Assembly (NCBI RefSeq): GCF_001982635.1
Contig: NZ_MKFI01000002.1
Coordinates: 733,313-797,312, forward strand
Direction of reading: 5' to 3'
DNA from: Bradyrhizobium mercantei
GTDB lineage: Bacteria > Pseudomonadota > Alphaproteobacteria > Rhizobiales > Xanthobacteraceae
DNA: 64,000 nt
Below, piece after piece: positions 45,089 to 53,771 of the stretch (positions within the stretch are counted from its first letter, which is position 1; the number at the start of each line of letters is the position of its first letter). A program made the position numbers and the translations under genes. The notes under the pieces were generated by a model that saw only the letters and a list, made by a program, of their open reading frames with translations, was not told the DNA's origin and made no database searches.

Positions 45089-46561
45089 ATGACCATCCAT
45101 TTCCCGTTCCAGAACACCTATTCGGCGCTGCCGGCGAACTTTTTCGCCCGCGTCGCGCCGACCCCGGTGGCCTCCCCCCGGCTGATCAAGCTGAACCGGG
45201 CCCTCGCAGTCCAGCTCGGGCTGGACCCGGACCTGCTGTCGACGCCTGAGGGTGCCGAAATCCTCGCCGGCAAGCGGCTGCCTGACGGCGCCGATCCGAT
45301 CGCCATGGCCTATGCCGGCCACCAGTTCGGGCACTTTGTTCCCCAGCTCGGCGATGGCCGCGCCATCCTGCTTGGCGAGGTCATAGACCGGGACGACGTC
45401 CGCCGCGACATCCAGCTCAAGGGATCTGGCCCCACCCCGTTCTCTCGCCGCGGCGACGGCCGTGCCGCGCTCGGACCGGTGCTGCGCGAATACATCGTCA
45501 GCGAGGCGATGTTCGCGCTGGGCATCCCGACGACAAGGTCGCTGGCCGCCGTCGTCACCGGCGAGCCGGTGATGCGCGAGACCGCGCTGCCGGGCGCGGT
45601 GCTGACCCGCGTCGCCTCGAGCCACATCCGCGTCGGGACCTTCCAGTTCTTCGCCGCCCGCGGCGACACCGACGGCGTCCGGGCGCTGGCCGACCATGTC
45701 ATCGCCCGGCATTATCCCGAGCTGAAGGACGCCGCCCAGCCCTATCACGCGCTGCTCGCCGGCGTCGTGGCGCGGCAGGCCGCGCTGGTTGCGCGCTGGC
45801 TCCTGGTCGGCTTCATCCACGGCGTGATGAACACCGACAACACCTCGATCTCGGGCGAGACCATCGATTACGGCCCCTGCGCCTTCCTCGACGCCTACAA
45901 CCCGGCGCAGGTGTTCTCCTCGATCGATGAGATGGGCCGCTACGCCTATGCCAACCAGCCGCGCATCGCGCTGTGGAATCTGACCCGGCTCGCCGAGTGC
46001 CTGCTGCCGCTGTTCGACGGCGAGCAGGAGAAGGCCATCGAGCAGGCACAGACCATCCTCGGCGAATTCCCCGAAAAATTCACCGCGGCCTACCAGGCCG
46101 GGCTGCGCGCCAAGGTCGGCCTGTTCACCGCACGCGACGGCGACGAAGCGCTGATCCAGGACCTGCTCGACGCGATGGCGAAGAACGCGGCCGACTTCAC
46201 ACTGACCTTCCGTCACCTGGGTGCGGCCGCAGCCGATGACGCCGCCGACGTCCGCGCGCAGTTCACCGATCCCGCAGCGTTCGACGAATGGGCGGCCCGC
46301 TGGCGCACCCGCCTCGCGCTGGAACAGCAGACGCCGGCCGAGCGCAAGGCCGCGATGGGTGCCGTCAACCCGGCCTTCATCCCGCGCAACCACCGCATCG
46401 AGGCGGTGATTGCGGCTGCGGTGAACTCGGACGACTATGCGCCGTTCGAGGAGCTGGTGACCGTGCTGGCAAAGCCGTTCGAGGATCAGCCGCAGTTCGC
46501 GGCCTATGCCGATCCGCCGCTGCCCGAGCAGATGGTGACGCAGACGTTCTGCGGGACGTAG
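45089..46561 (+). CDS. selO: SelO protein AMPylase (YdiU/UPF0061)
   Basis: A 490-residue SelO pseudokinase that AMPylates proteins on Ser/Thr/Tyr in redox stress. Motifs include 'AYAGHQFGHFVPQLGDGRA' (family signature near residue 75), 'DIQLKGSGPTPFSRRGDGR' and 'GFIHGVMNTDNTSISGETIDYGPCAF', which carry the ATP-binding and Asp residues of the flipped-ATP site. The C terminus lacks the Sec/Cys extension of some relatives except for a Cys three residues from the end ('FCGT'). ATG 45089 is the conserved start. Confidence 0.95.
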   Translation: MTIHFPFQNTYSALPANFFARVAPTPVASPRLIKLNRALAVQLGLDPDLLSTPEGAEILAGKRLPDGADPIAMAYAGHQFGHFVPQLGDGRAILLGEVIDRDDVRRDIQLKGSGPTPFSRRGDGRAALGPVLREYIVSEAMFALGIPTTRSLAAVVTGEPVMRETALPGAVLTRVASSHIRVGTFQFFAARGDTDGVRALADHVIARHYPELKDAAQPYHALLAGVVARQAALVARWLLVGFIHGVMNTDNTSISGETIDYGPCAFLDAYNPAQVFSSIDEMGRYAYANQPRIALWNLTRLAECLLPLFDGEQEKAIEQAQTILGEFPEKFTAAYQAGLRAKVGLFTARDGDEALIQDLLDAMAKNAADFTLTFRHLGAAAADDAADVRAQFTDPAAFDEWAARWRTRLALEQQTPAERKAAMGAVNPAFIPRNHRIEAVIAAAVNSDDYAPFEELVTVLAKPFEDQPQFAAYADPPLPEQMVTQTFCGT

Positions 46562-46568
46562 CCGCCTT

Positions 46569-46653
46569 CGTCATTGCGAGGAGCGAAGCGACGACGCAAT
46601 CCATCTATCCGCGCATGCGGGCCGATGGATTGCTTCGCTTCGCTCGCAATGAC
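46569..46653. repeat. Palindromic intergenic repeat, family D, copy 2
   Basis: CGTCATTGCGAGGAGCGAAG and CTTCGCTCGCAATGAC arms with a short GATGGATTG/CAATCCATC inner pair. Compare 35133-35247. Confidence 0.88.
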
Positions 46654-46669
46654 ATGGAGAGACTGGCCC

Positions 46670-47659
46670 TCACAGCGTCACCACGATCTTGCCGAACTGC
46701 GCGTTCGACTCCAGGAAGCGGTGCGCCTCGACGATCTCTTCGAACGGAAACGTCCTGGCGATGATCGGCTTCAGCGCGCCGTCGGCGAGCCCGTCGAGGA
46801 TGAACGCCTTCGCCGCGGCGAGCCGCGACGGATCCTGGACGACCTCATGCACGCGGTAGCCGCGCAGGATCAGGCTCTTGCTCAGCACGGTGAACAGCGG
46901 AAACGGCGTCGGCTCAGGGCTGAGCCCGCCATACTCGATCAGGATGCCACCATGCGCCATCGCCGCTGTCAGCGGCACGAAGATGGGGCCGCCGACCGGA
47001 TCGAGCACGACACGAACGCCGTCCAGCCCCGCGATCTGCTCCAGCCTCGATTGCAGATCCTCCTCTGCGGACGCGATCACATGCGCGGCGCCGGCATCAC
47101 GCAGCGCCTGCACCTTCGCCGAGGTCCGCGTCACCGCAATCGGGATCGCACCGACACGGTTGGCGATCTGGATCGCGGCGAGCCCGACGCTGCTCGATGC
47201 CGCCGATATCACCGCGAACTCCCCACGGGCGAGCTTCGCGATGTCGATCAGGGCGCCATACGCCGTGAGATATTGCATCCACACCGCGGCCGCCTCTGCA
47301 AACCCCAGCGCCGGCGGATGCTTGACCACCAGCTCGGCCGGGAACGTCGCGAGTTCGGCATAGGCCGGCCACCGCGCCATCGAGATCGGCGGCACGATGC
47401 TGACGGCATCGCCTTGCGCGAAATCGCTGACGCCCTCGCCGACCGCTTCGACAAGGCCGGCGGCCTCGAGGCCGAGGCCCGACGGCAGCGCCGGCGTCTC
47501 GATATAGGTCCCCCTGCGCATCAAGGCCTCGGCGCGGTTCAGTCCGAGCGCCTTGATCCGGATCCGGACCTCGCCGCGCGCGGGCGGCGCGATCGCGACC
47601 TCCTCGATGCGCAGCACCTCGGGACCGCCAAGTTGATGAAAACGAACGACGCGTGCCAT
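46670..47659 (-). CDS. MDR-family quinone oxidoreductase-like enzyme
   Basis: A 329-residue medium-chain dehydrogenase/reductase with a GroES-like N-terminal domain and a Rossmann domain ('VISAASSSVGLAAIQIANRVGA'). The positions that hold catalytic zinc ligands in alcohol dehydrogenases are replaced ('LGLNRAEALM', 'GLEAAG'), so it belongs to the zinc-free quinone oxidoreductase type using NADPH. ATG 47659 follows GGAG. It is divergent from a LysR regulator that probably controls it. Confidence 0.88.
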   Translation of the reverse strand: MARVVRFHQLGGPEVLRIEEVAIAPPARGEVRIRIKALGLNRAEALMRRGTYIETPALPSGLGLEAAGLVEAVGEGVSDFAQGDAVSIVPPISMARWPAYAELATFPAELVVKHPPALGFAEAAAVWMQYLTAYGALIDIAKLARGEFAVISAASSSVGLAAIQIANRVGAIPIAVTRTSAKVQALRDAGAAHVIASAEEDLQSRLEQIAGLDGVRVVLDPVGGPIFVPLTAAMAHGGILIEYGGLSPEPTPFPLFTVLSKSLILRGYRVHEVVQDPSRLAAAKAFILDGLADGALKPIIARTFPFEEIVEAHRFLESNAQFGKIVVTL

Positions 47660-47759
47660 CGGCAACACTCCAAAACAGTTGATTTGAATGAGCTATGCCA
47701 AGGCCAATTCAGCGGATAAATCATCCCGCCGACTGAACAGTCAAAACCAGGAGTTTCGA

Positions 47760-48662
47760 ATGATGGATCGCCTGACCAGCATGGCCGTCTTCCTCAGGGC
47801 GGTTGATCTCGGCTCGTTCGCCGCCGCGGCCGAGGCGCTCGAGATGTCCGGTCCGATGGTCGGCAAGCATGTCCGCTTCCTCGAGGAGCGGCTCGGCGTC
47901 CGCCTGCTCCACCGCACCACGCGGCGGCAGAGCCTGACCGAGTTCGGTCAAGCCTATTACGAACGCTGCCGCACGGTGCTCGCCGAAGCGGATGCCGCCG
48001 ACGCGCTTGCTGCCGATCAGCTGTCCGAACCGCGCGGTCGGCTGCGCGTGACGATGCCGGCGCTGCTCGGCCGGCACTGCGTGGCACCGCTGCTGCTCAA
48101 GCTGGCGCAGAAATATCCGGCGCTAGAGCTCGATCTCTCGTTCGGCGATCCCGTCGCCGATCTGATGGAGGGCGGCTACGACCTTGCGATCCGGACCGGC
48201 GAACTCAACGAGCAGGTGAGCGTGATCACGCGACGCATCGCGCGCCAGCGCATGGTGGTGTGCGGCTCGCGCGCGTATTTGAAGGCGCACGGCAGGCCGC
48301 GCGCGCTCGACGAACTCGACCGGCACCAGGCGATCGTCTATCGCCGCCTGGGGCGCGCTAGGCCGTGGCTGTTCCCGCGCGACGGTGCGCGGCCGCACGA
48401 GGTCTGGCCGGCCGGGCGGCTCCGGCTCGACGATCTCGAAGCGATCGCCGATGCTGCGGCGCGCGGCATGGGACTGGCGTGGCTGCCCTCGTGGTTGGTA
48501 CGCGACCGCCTCGCAAGTGGCGCGCTGGTCCAGGTTCTCGGCAATGAAGGGGAACTGCCCTATGACTGCCACGCGCTGTGGCTGCCGACGCCGCAGCTGC
48601 CGCCAAAAGTCCGGCTCGCGGTAGACGTGCTCGCCGCAGCGTTGCCGAAACTCGTGGCATAG
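47760..48662 (+). CDS. LysR-family regulator, divergent from MDR enzyme
   Basis: A 300-residue LysR regulator: winged helix-turn-helix in the first 65 residues ('LGSFAAAAEALEMSGPMVGKHVRFLEERLGV') and a substrate-binding domain after that. ATG 47760 follows CCAGGAG. The gene is divergent from the oxidoreductase gene with 100 bases between, the usual arrangement for a regulator and its target. The inducer is unknown. Confidence 0.88.
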   Translation: MMDRLTSMAVFLRAVDLGSFAAAAEALEMSGPMVGKHVRFLEERLGVRLLHRTTRRQSLTEFGQAYYERCRTVLAEADAADALAADQLSEPRGRLRVTMPALLGRHCVAPLLLKLAQKYPALELDLSFGDPVADLMEGGYDLAIRTGELNEQVSVITRRIARQRMVVCGSRAYLKAHGRPRALDELDRHQAIVYRRLGRARPWLFPRDGARPHEVWPAGRLRLDDLEAIADAAARGMGLAWLPSWLVRDRLASGALVQVLGNEGELPYDCHALWLPTPQLPPKVRLAVDVLAAALPKLVA

Positions 48663-48809
48663 CGCGCTCGTTTTGATCCCGTGCCGCGCTCGTGAGCGTT
48701 AACTCACCCTCCACCATGCCGGGAGGCCGGCGGCGGTAACCATAAGGCTTAACAGCGCGTCAACGCTCCCCCAACAAGTCTAACTGTTTCTGATGGGGGA
48801 GAACGGCCC

Positions 48810-48920
48810 GTGGACGCATTTGCATTTGAATTTATGGGACTGGCGATGATCGCGCTGTGCCTGGTCGTGCTGGCGATGCCTGCCGCGCGCCGGCCGTCGA
48901 AGAAGATGGGCTACGAGTGA
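48810..48920 (+). CDS. Possible very small membrane protein (36 aa)
   Basis: A short frame from GTG 48810 to TGA 48920, preceded by GGGGGAG. The protein has one membrane segment (MGLAMIALCLVVLAM) followed by a basic tail with RRPSKK. Proteins this small and basic after a single span are common stress- or complex-associated membrane peptides. The frame lies in an otherwise empty gap between a LysR gene and a transporter. Candidate only. Confidence 0.45.
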   Translation: MDAFAFEFMGLAMIALCLVVLAMPAARRPSKKMGYE

Positions 48921-48938
48921 ACGGCGCGACCAACGTTC

Positions 48939-49082
48939 GTAGGGCGGATTAGCGCCAGCGTAATCCGCCTCCTTGCGAGGACACAGAGGTTGCCCTCGCG
49001 CGCTTCGAGCACGAGACGCCATCGGTTGGTTTCCGCGACCTAGCAACCCCGGCGGATTACGCCTTCGGCTAATCCGCCCTAC
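48939..49082. repeat. Palindromic intergenic repeat, family E, copy 2
   Basis: GTAGGGCGGATTAGCG at one end and GCTAATCCGCCCTAC at the other. Compare 37705-37827. Confidence 0.88.
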
Positions 49083-49196
49083 TTTTTGCACGCATCCTTT
49101 CCCGCACATCTCTGCCTTGCCCGATGACGGCCACGCAGCCCGGTTCCGCGGTGCTATGGTTGCCGCGTCCTGCCCTCGTTGCATCTGATTCCCGTC

Positions 49197-50501
49197 ATGA
49201 CCGAGACCGCCTCGTCGCTGATCCATCCCGGCTGGTTTGCCGCGATCGCCATATTGCTGTGGGCCACCGGCCTGCTGCCGGAATTCCTCACCGCGCTGCT
49301 GTTCTTCGCGGCGGTGGCCGTGTTCCGCGCGGCGCCGCCGGACGTGCTGTTCTCCGGCTTCCAGTCGGAAGCGTTCTGGCTGGTGCTGGGCGGCTTCGTG
49401 ATCGGCAGCGCGATCCGCAAGGTCGGGCTCGCCGACCGGATCGCACGCGCCCTCGCGGGACACCTCTCGGGCTCCTGGTTCCGGATGGTTGCCGGTGTCA
49501 TCCTGCTGACCTACGCGCTCGCCTTCGTGATGCCGTCGAACATGGGCCGCATCGCGCTCTTGATGCCGATCATCCTCGCGCTCGCCGATCGCGCCGGCTT
49601 GGCTGAGGGATCGCCGGGCCGCACCGCGCTCGCGCTTGGCGTCGGCTTCGGCACCTATCAGCTGTCGGCATCGATCCTGCCGGCGAACGTGCCGAACCTG
49701 ATCATGACCGGCGCCGCCGAGCGCGCCTATGGCGTGCAATTCGACTACATGTCGTATCTCGTGCTGCATGCGCCCGTGGTCGGCATCCTCAAGGGCATCG
49801 TGCTGGTGGGCTGCCTGGTGTGGCTGTTTCCAGCATCGCCGAAGCCGATCGAGGGCTCTGTCGAGACGACACCGATGACCGCGGCCGAATGGCGGCTCTC
49901 GATCATCCTGCTTGCGACACTCGCCTTCTGGATGACGGACAGTCTGCACGGCATCCGCCCGGCATGGGTCGGGCTGGTGTCGGCGTGTCTTTGCGTGCTG
50001 CCGCGCATAGGCTTCCTCAACGGCGAGGAATTCGCCGCCGGCGTCAATGTCCGCACCTGCATCTATCTCGGCGGCATCCTCGGGCTTGCTGCCGTCGTCG
50101 CCTGGTCCGGGCTCGGCACCGCGATCGGCGATCGCATCATCCCGCATCTGCCGCTCGACCCGGCGCGGCCGGCAGCGGATTTCGCCTCGATGATCGGGCT
50201 CGCCAGCCTGTTGAATTTCGTCGTCACCGCCAACGGCGTCCCCGCGGTGTTCACGCCGCTCGCCGCCTCGCTCGCCGCGCATACCGGCTTGAGCCTTCAG
50301 ACCGTCTTGATGTCGCAGGTCTTCGCCTATGCGACGCCGCTGCTGCCGTATCAGGCGGCTCCGATCGTGGTCGCCGCCGGCATGGCGCGGGTGCCGACCA
50401 GCGCGGCGGTCAAGATGTGCCTCGTCGTCGGCGTGATCTCCTTCGTCGTGCTGGCGCCGCTCTATCTGGTCTGGTTCCGGCTGCTCGGCTGGATCGGCTG
50501 A
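49197..50501 (+). CDS. SLC13/DASS-type anion:sodium symporter
   Basis: A 434-residue integral membrane protein with about 11 hydrophobic segments and the family segments 'LVLGGFVIGSAIRKVGLADR', 'MPSNMGRIALLMPIILALA' and 'ILPANVPNLIMTG'. The Asn-Pro-type loops at the two pore regions fit the DASS fold. It probably imports a dicarboxylate or sulfate. ATG 49197 is used, TTG 49179 would add six residues. Its 3' end overlaps that of the convergent LysR gene by 40 bases. Confidence 0.82.
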   Translation: MTETASSLIHPGWFAAIAILLWATGLLPEFLTALLFFAAVAVFRAAPPDVLFSGFQSEAFWLVLGGFVIGSAIRKVGLADRIARALAGHLSGSWFRMVAGVILLTYALAFVMPSNMGRIALLMPIILALADRAGLAEGSPGRTALALGVGFGTYQLSASILPANVPNLIMTGAAERAYGVQFDYMSYLVLHAPVVGILKGIVLVGCLVWLFPASPKPIEGSVETTPMTAAEWRLSIILLATLAFWMTDSLHGIRPAWVGLVSACLCVLPRIGFLNGEEFAAGVNVRTCIYLGGILGLAAVVAWSGLGTAIGDRIIPHLPLDPARPAADFASMIGLASLLNFVVTANGVPAVFTPLAASLAAHTGLSLQTVLMSQVFAYATPLLPYQAAPIVVAAGMARVPTSAAVKMCLVVGVISFVVLAPLYLVWFRLLGWIG

Positions 50502-51373
50502 GCGGCCCGCGCCTCGGCAAGGAACGGCCGCAGCGCCGGGTTGAGATTGCCCGGCCGCCAGGCGATCACATGCTCGATCGCAGGCGCCGCCTGAAGATCG
50601 CGCTGCACCAGATTGTCGATACCGAGCTTGCCCATCGATTCCGGCACCAGCGCGATGCCGAGATTTTCCGCGACCAGGCTGACGATGGTCTGCTGCAGCT
50701 CGACCTCGAGCCGGATGGTCGGCTCGAATCCGCCGGAGCGGCAGTACTGCACGATCGCCTCGCGCAGCATCGGCGCCGCTTCGACAGGCGTCGCGATCAA
50801 CGGCTGGCCCTTGAGCTGCCTGGCGCTGACGCTCGTGCGGCTGGCGAGCGGATGGCTCGGATGCAGCGCGAGGCACATGCGCTCGCGATGGATGATGCGG
50901 GTCTCGAGTCCCTTGATCGGTCCGGGGTTGAACATGATGGCGGCATCGAAGCGCCCGCCCAGCACGGCCTCGGCGAGCGCGCCCGGTACCACCTCGCGCA
51001 GCTCGACATGCACCTCGGGATGGCCCGCCATGTAGCGCCGCGCGAGGCCCGGCAGGCTGGTATAGGCCGCGTGCATCATGAAGCCGATGGCGAGCTCGCC
51101 GACCTCGCCGCGTTCGGCGAGCCGCGCGTTGCGGCAGGCCTGGTCGAAACTCATCAGCACGGCGCGCGCATCCTCCAGAAAGCGGCGGCCGGCCGGCGTG
51201 AGGCTCGCGCGCCGGGACTCCCGCTCGAACAGGTGGACGCCGAGCTCCTTCTCCAGCGCCGCGATCTGGCGGCTCAGCGGCGGCTGGCTGATATGCAGCC
51301 GCTCGGCGGCGCGGCCGAAATGCAGCGTCTCCGCCACGGCCACGAAATAGCGCATTTGCCTGATGTCGATCAT
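50462..51373 (-). CDS. LysR-family regulator, divergent from AEC transporter
   Basis: A 303-residue LysR regulator with 'AETLHFGRAAERLHISQPPLSRQIAALEKELGV' as the helix-turn-helix and an effector domain with 'VALPESM'-like C-terminal strands ('GIALVPESMGKLGI'). It is divergent from an auxin efflux carrier-like transporter gene and 40 bases of its 3' end overlap the DASS gene. An LTTR-type dyad sits 2 bases upstream of its start, suggesting autoregulation. Confidence 0.9.
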   Translation of the reverse strand: MIDIRQMRYFVAVAETLHFGRAAERLHISQPPLSRQIAALEKELGVHLFERESRRASLTPAGRRFLEDARAVLMSFDQACRNARLAERGEVGELAIGFMMHAAYTSLPGLARRYMAGHPEVHVELREVVPGALAEAVLGGRFDAAIMFNPGPIKGLETRIIHRERMCLALHPSHPLASRTSVSARQLKGQPLIATPVEAAPMLREAIVQYCRSGGFEPTIRLEVELQQTIVSLVAENLGIALVPESMGKLGIDNLVQRDLQAAPAIEHVIAWRPGNLNPALRPFLAEARAAQPIQPSSRNQTR

Positions 51374-51374
51374 G

Positions 51375-51389
51375 ATACCGAAAAGGTAT
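51375..51389. promoter_or_regulatory. LysR-type T-N11-A operator dyad
   Basis: ATACCGAAAAGGTAT is a perfect 5-bp dyad with the T-N11-A spacing of LysR boxes. It lies between the divergent regulator and the AEC transporter gene, so it is the likely regulator binding site. Confidence 0.65.
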
Positions 51390-51468
51390 GAACTGGAGCC
51401 TCAATCAGTATTGGATGATATCAGAGCCGAGGCGTAGGACTGAAGCGCTTTCGTTACCCAGGCCCCCA

Positions 51469-52404
51469 ATGCTCGCGACCCTCGCCGCCGTTCTCCCGAT
51501 CTTCTCGCTCATCTTCGCCGGCTGGCTGGCGCGCCGGATCGGCGTGGTCGGCCCAGCCGCGTCGAGCGAGTTGAACCGCTTCGTCGTCTACCTCGCGCTT
51601 CCGGCGCTGCTGTTCGACGTCATCGCGCACGCGCAATGGAGCGATGTCTGGCAGCCCTCCTTCATCGCGGCATTCGGCATCGGCGCCGCGCTGGTGTTTG
51701 GCCTGACCATCGCGATCGCCCTGATCCGCCGCAGACATCTGGTCGATGCCGCGATCGACGGCCTCAATGCCGGCTATGGCAATACCGGCTTCGTCGGCTT
51801 CCCGCTGGCGGTGGCCGCGCTCGGCCGCGAGGCGCTGGCGCCGACGCTGGTCGCAACCATCATGACGGTGTGCGTGCTGTTTGCGATTGCGATCGTGCTG
51901 ATCGAGACCGGGCTGCAAACCGAGCGGCGCGGCAAGGATGTCATCGTCAAGGTCGGCCGCTCGCTGCTCACTAATCCCTTGCTCGTCGCCCCCGTGCTCG
52001 GCGCGATCGTTCCGCTTGCCGGCCTGACTATTCCCGCCCCGGCGGAAAGTTTCCTGAAGCTGTTGGGCGGCGCGGCCTCGCCCTGCGCGCTGGTCGCGCT
52101 CGGGCTGTTCCTCGCCACCAAGCGCGAGGCGACCGAGCAGAACATCGGTTCGGCGGCGCTGCTGGTCGGCTGCAAGCTCGTGCTGCAACCGGCGATCACC
52201 TGGGTGATGGCGACCACCGTGTTCGGCCTCTCCCCGCTGCTGACGCACACGGCGGTGCTGCTCGCAGCACTTCCGACCGGCACCGGCCCGTTCATGCTCG
52301 CCGAGTTCTACCGGCGCGAAGCCAACATGACGTCGAACGTCATCCTGGCCTCCACGGTGGTGTCGGTCATCACCCTCAGCGGCTATCTCGCGATGGCCCG
52401 ATAA
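51469..52404 (+). CDS. AEC-family transporter
   Basis: A 311-residue membrane protein of the auxin efflux carrier family with about ten hydrophobic segments: 'ATLAAVLPIFSLIFAGWLARRIGVV' (first helix), 'GYGNTGFVGFPLAVAALG' (conserved polar loop) and 'PTGTGPFMLAEFY'. Family members export or import small carboxylates. ATG 51469 is preferred over ATG 51388 because it precedes the first membrane helix. Expression is probably set by the divergent LysR gene. Confidence 0.88.
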   Translation: MLATLAAVLPIFSLIFAGWLARRIGVVGPAASSELNRFVVYLALPALLFDVIAHAQWSDVWQPSFIAAFGIGAALVFGLTIAIALIRRRHLVDAAIDGLNAGYGNTGFVGFPLAVAALGREALAPTLVATIMTVCVLFAIAIVLIETGLQTERRGKDVIVKVGRSLLTNPLLVAPVLGAIVPLAGLTIPAPAESFLKLLGGAASPCALVALGLFLATKREATEQNIGSAALLVGCKLVLQPAITWVMATTVFGLSPLLTHTAVLLAALPTGTGPFMLAEFYRREANMTSNVILASTVVSVITLSGYLAMAR

Positions 52405-52434
52405 TATCGCGCCGTCGCGTCATCGAATGGCGAT

Positions 52435-53703
52435 ATGCTTGCCCTGATGAGTCCTGACATGGGACGCAAGTCAGGGAATCGACGCTTGAACGACACCGAC
52501 GTCCAGCAGCCCAGCACGCTGCCCTCGAGCACAACGCACTCGCCGCTCGAGGTGCTGCTGATTTTCCTCAGGCTCGGCGTCAGTTGCTTCGGCGGCCCGA
52601 TCGCGCATATCGGCTATTTCCGGGACGAGTTCGTCGTTCGCAGGCGCTGGCTCGACGAGCAGGCTTATGCGGATTTGGTCGCGCTGTGCCAATTCCTGCC
52701 CGGCCCCGCGAGCAGCCAGGTCGGCTTTTCGCTCGGCCTGATGCGAGCAGGCTATCTCGGGGCGCTGGCGGCCTGGACCGGCTTCACGCTGCCCTCGGCG
52801 ATCGCGCTCGTGCTGTTCGCGTATGGCGCCAGCGGATTGAGCGGCCCGGCCGGCACAGGGCTGGTGCACGGCCTGAAGCTGGTCGCGGTCGCAATCGTGG
52901 CCCAGGCGGTCTGGGGCATGGCGCGCTCGCTCTGTCCCGACCGCGCACGCGCATCGATCGCGACGGTGGCGGCGCTCGTCATCCTCGCCAGTTCGTCGTC
53001 GATCGCACAGATCGGCGCCATCGTGCTCGGCGCCGTCGCCGGGCTGTGGTTCTGCCGCGCGCAACAGACCAACGGCGCGACCCATATGGCGATGCCGGTG
53101 TCGCGCCGCGTCGGCGTGGCCGCGCTGATCCTGTTCGTCGTGCTGTTGGTCGGATTGCCGCTGCTGTCCCGCACATGGCCCGGGCTCGGCCTGTTCGAGG
53201 CCTTCTACCGCTCCGGCGCACTGGTGTTCGGCGGCGGCCATGTCGTGCTGCCGTTGCTGCGCGAAGCGGTGGTGACGCCGGGCTGGATCGGTGACGATGC
53301 GTTCCTGACCGGCTACGGCGCCGCACAGGCCGTGCCCGGCCCGCTGTTCACCTTTGCCGCCTATCTCGGTGCCGTGATCGGCGGCGTGCCGGGCGCGATC
53401 ACGGGCCTCGTCGGCATCTTCCTGCCGGGACTTCTCATCCTGCTCGCAGCCTTGCCGTTCTGGGATCAATTCCGCAAGCAGCCGGCGGCCCAGGCGATGA
53501 TGCGCGGCGTCAACGCCGCCGTGGTCGGCATCCTGGGTGCCGCGCTCTACGATCCGGTGTGGACCAGCAGCGTGCACCGTCCGCTCGATTTCGGCGTCGC
53601 GCTGGCCGGCTTCGTCCTGCTCACGGCATGGCGCGCGCCGCCGCTCGTGGTGGTCGTGCTTAGCGCGGCGGCCGGCATCGCCACCGGGCTCCTGCAATCG
53701 TGA
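52435..53703 (+). CDS. chrA: Chromate transporter
   Basis: A 422-residue ChrA-type protein with two homologous halves. The signature appears at the start of each: 'RLGVSCFGGPIAHIGYFRDEFV' and 'RSGALVFGGGHVVLPLLREAVV', plus 'LVALCQFLPGPASSQVGFSLG'. ChrA exports chromate using the proton gradient and protects against it; sulfate transport has also been suggested. Start ATG 52435, with an alternative at ATG 52459. Confidence 0.9.
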   Translation: MLALMSPDMGRKSGNRRLNDTDVQQPSTLPSSTTHSPLEVLLIFLRLGVSCFGGPIAHIGYFRDEFVVRRRWLDEQAYADLVALCQFLPGPASSQVGFSLGLMRAGYLGALAAWTGFTLPSAIALVLFAYGASGLSGPAGTGLVHGLKLVAVAIVAQAVWGMARSLCPDRARASIATVAALVILASSSSIAQIGAIVLGAVAGLWFCRAQQTNGATHMAMPVSRRVGVAALILFVVLLVGLPLLSRTWPGLGLFEAFYRSGALVFGGGHVVLPLLREAVVTPGWIGDDAFLTGYGAAQAVPGPLFTFAAYLGAVIGGVPGAITGLVGIFLPGLLILLAALPFWDQFRKQPAAQAMMRGVNAAVVGILGAALYDPVWTSSVHRPLDFGVALAGFVLLTAWRAPPLVVVVLSAAAGIATGLLQS

Positions 53704-53771
53704 ACGACCCTCAGCCGTTTCGCCCGCCGAATTAACAACGCCTTCACGGCTGGCGGCCAGAATACCGGCAT

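Noticed and set aside
48780..51404. An 874-codon open frame on the minus strand
   Set aside because: It covers the DASS transporter and part of the LysR gene in the wrong frame, with Arg/His/Gln/Asp-rich low-complexity composition.
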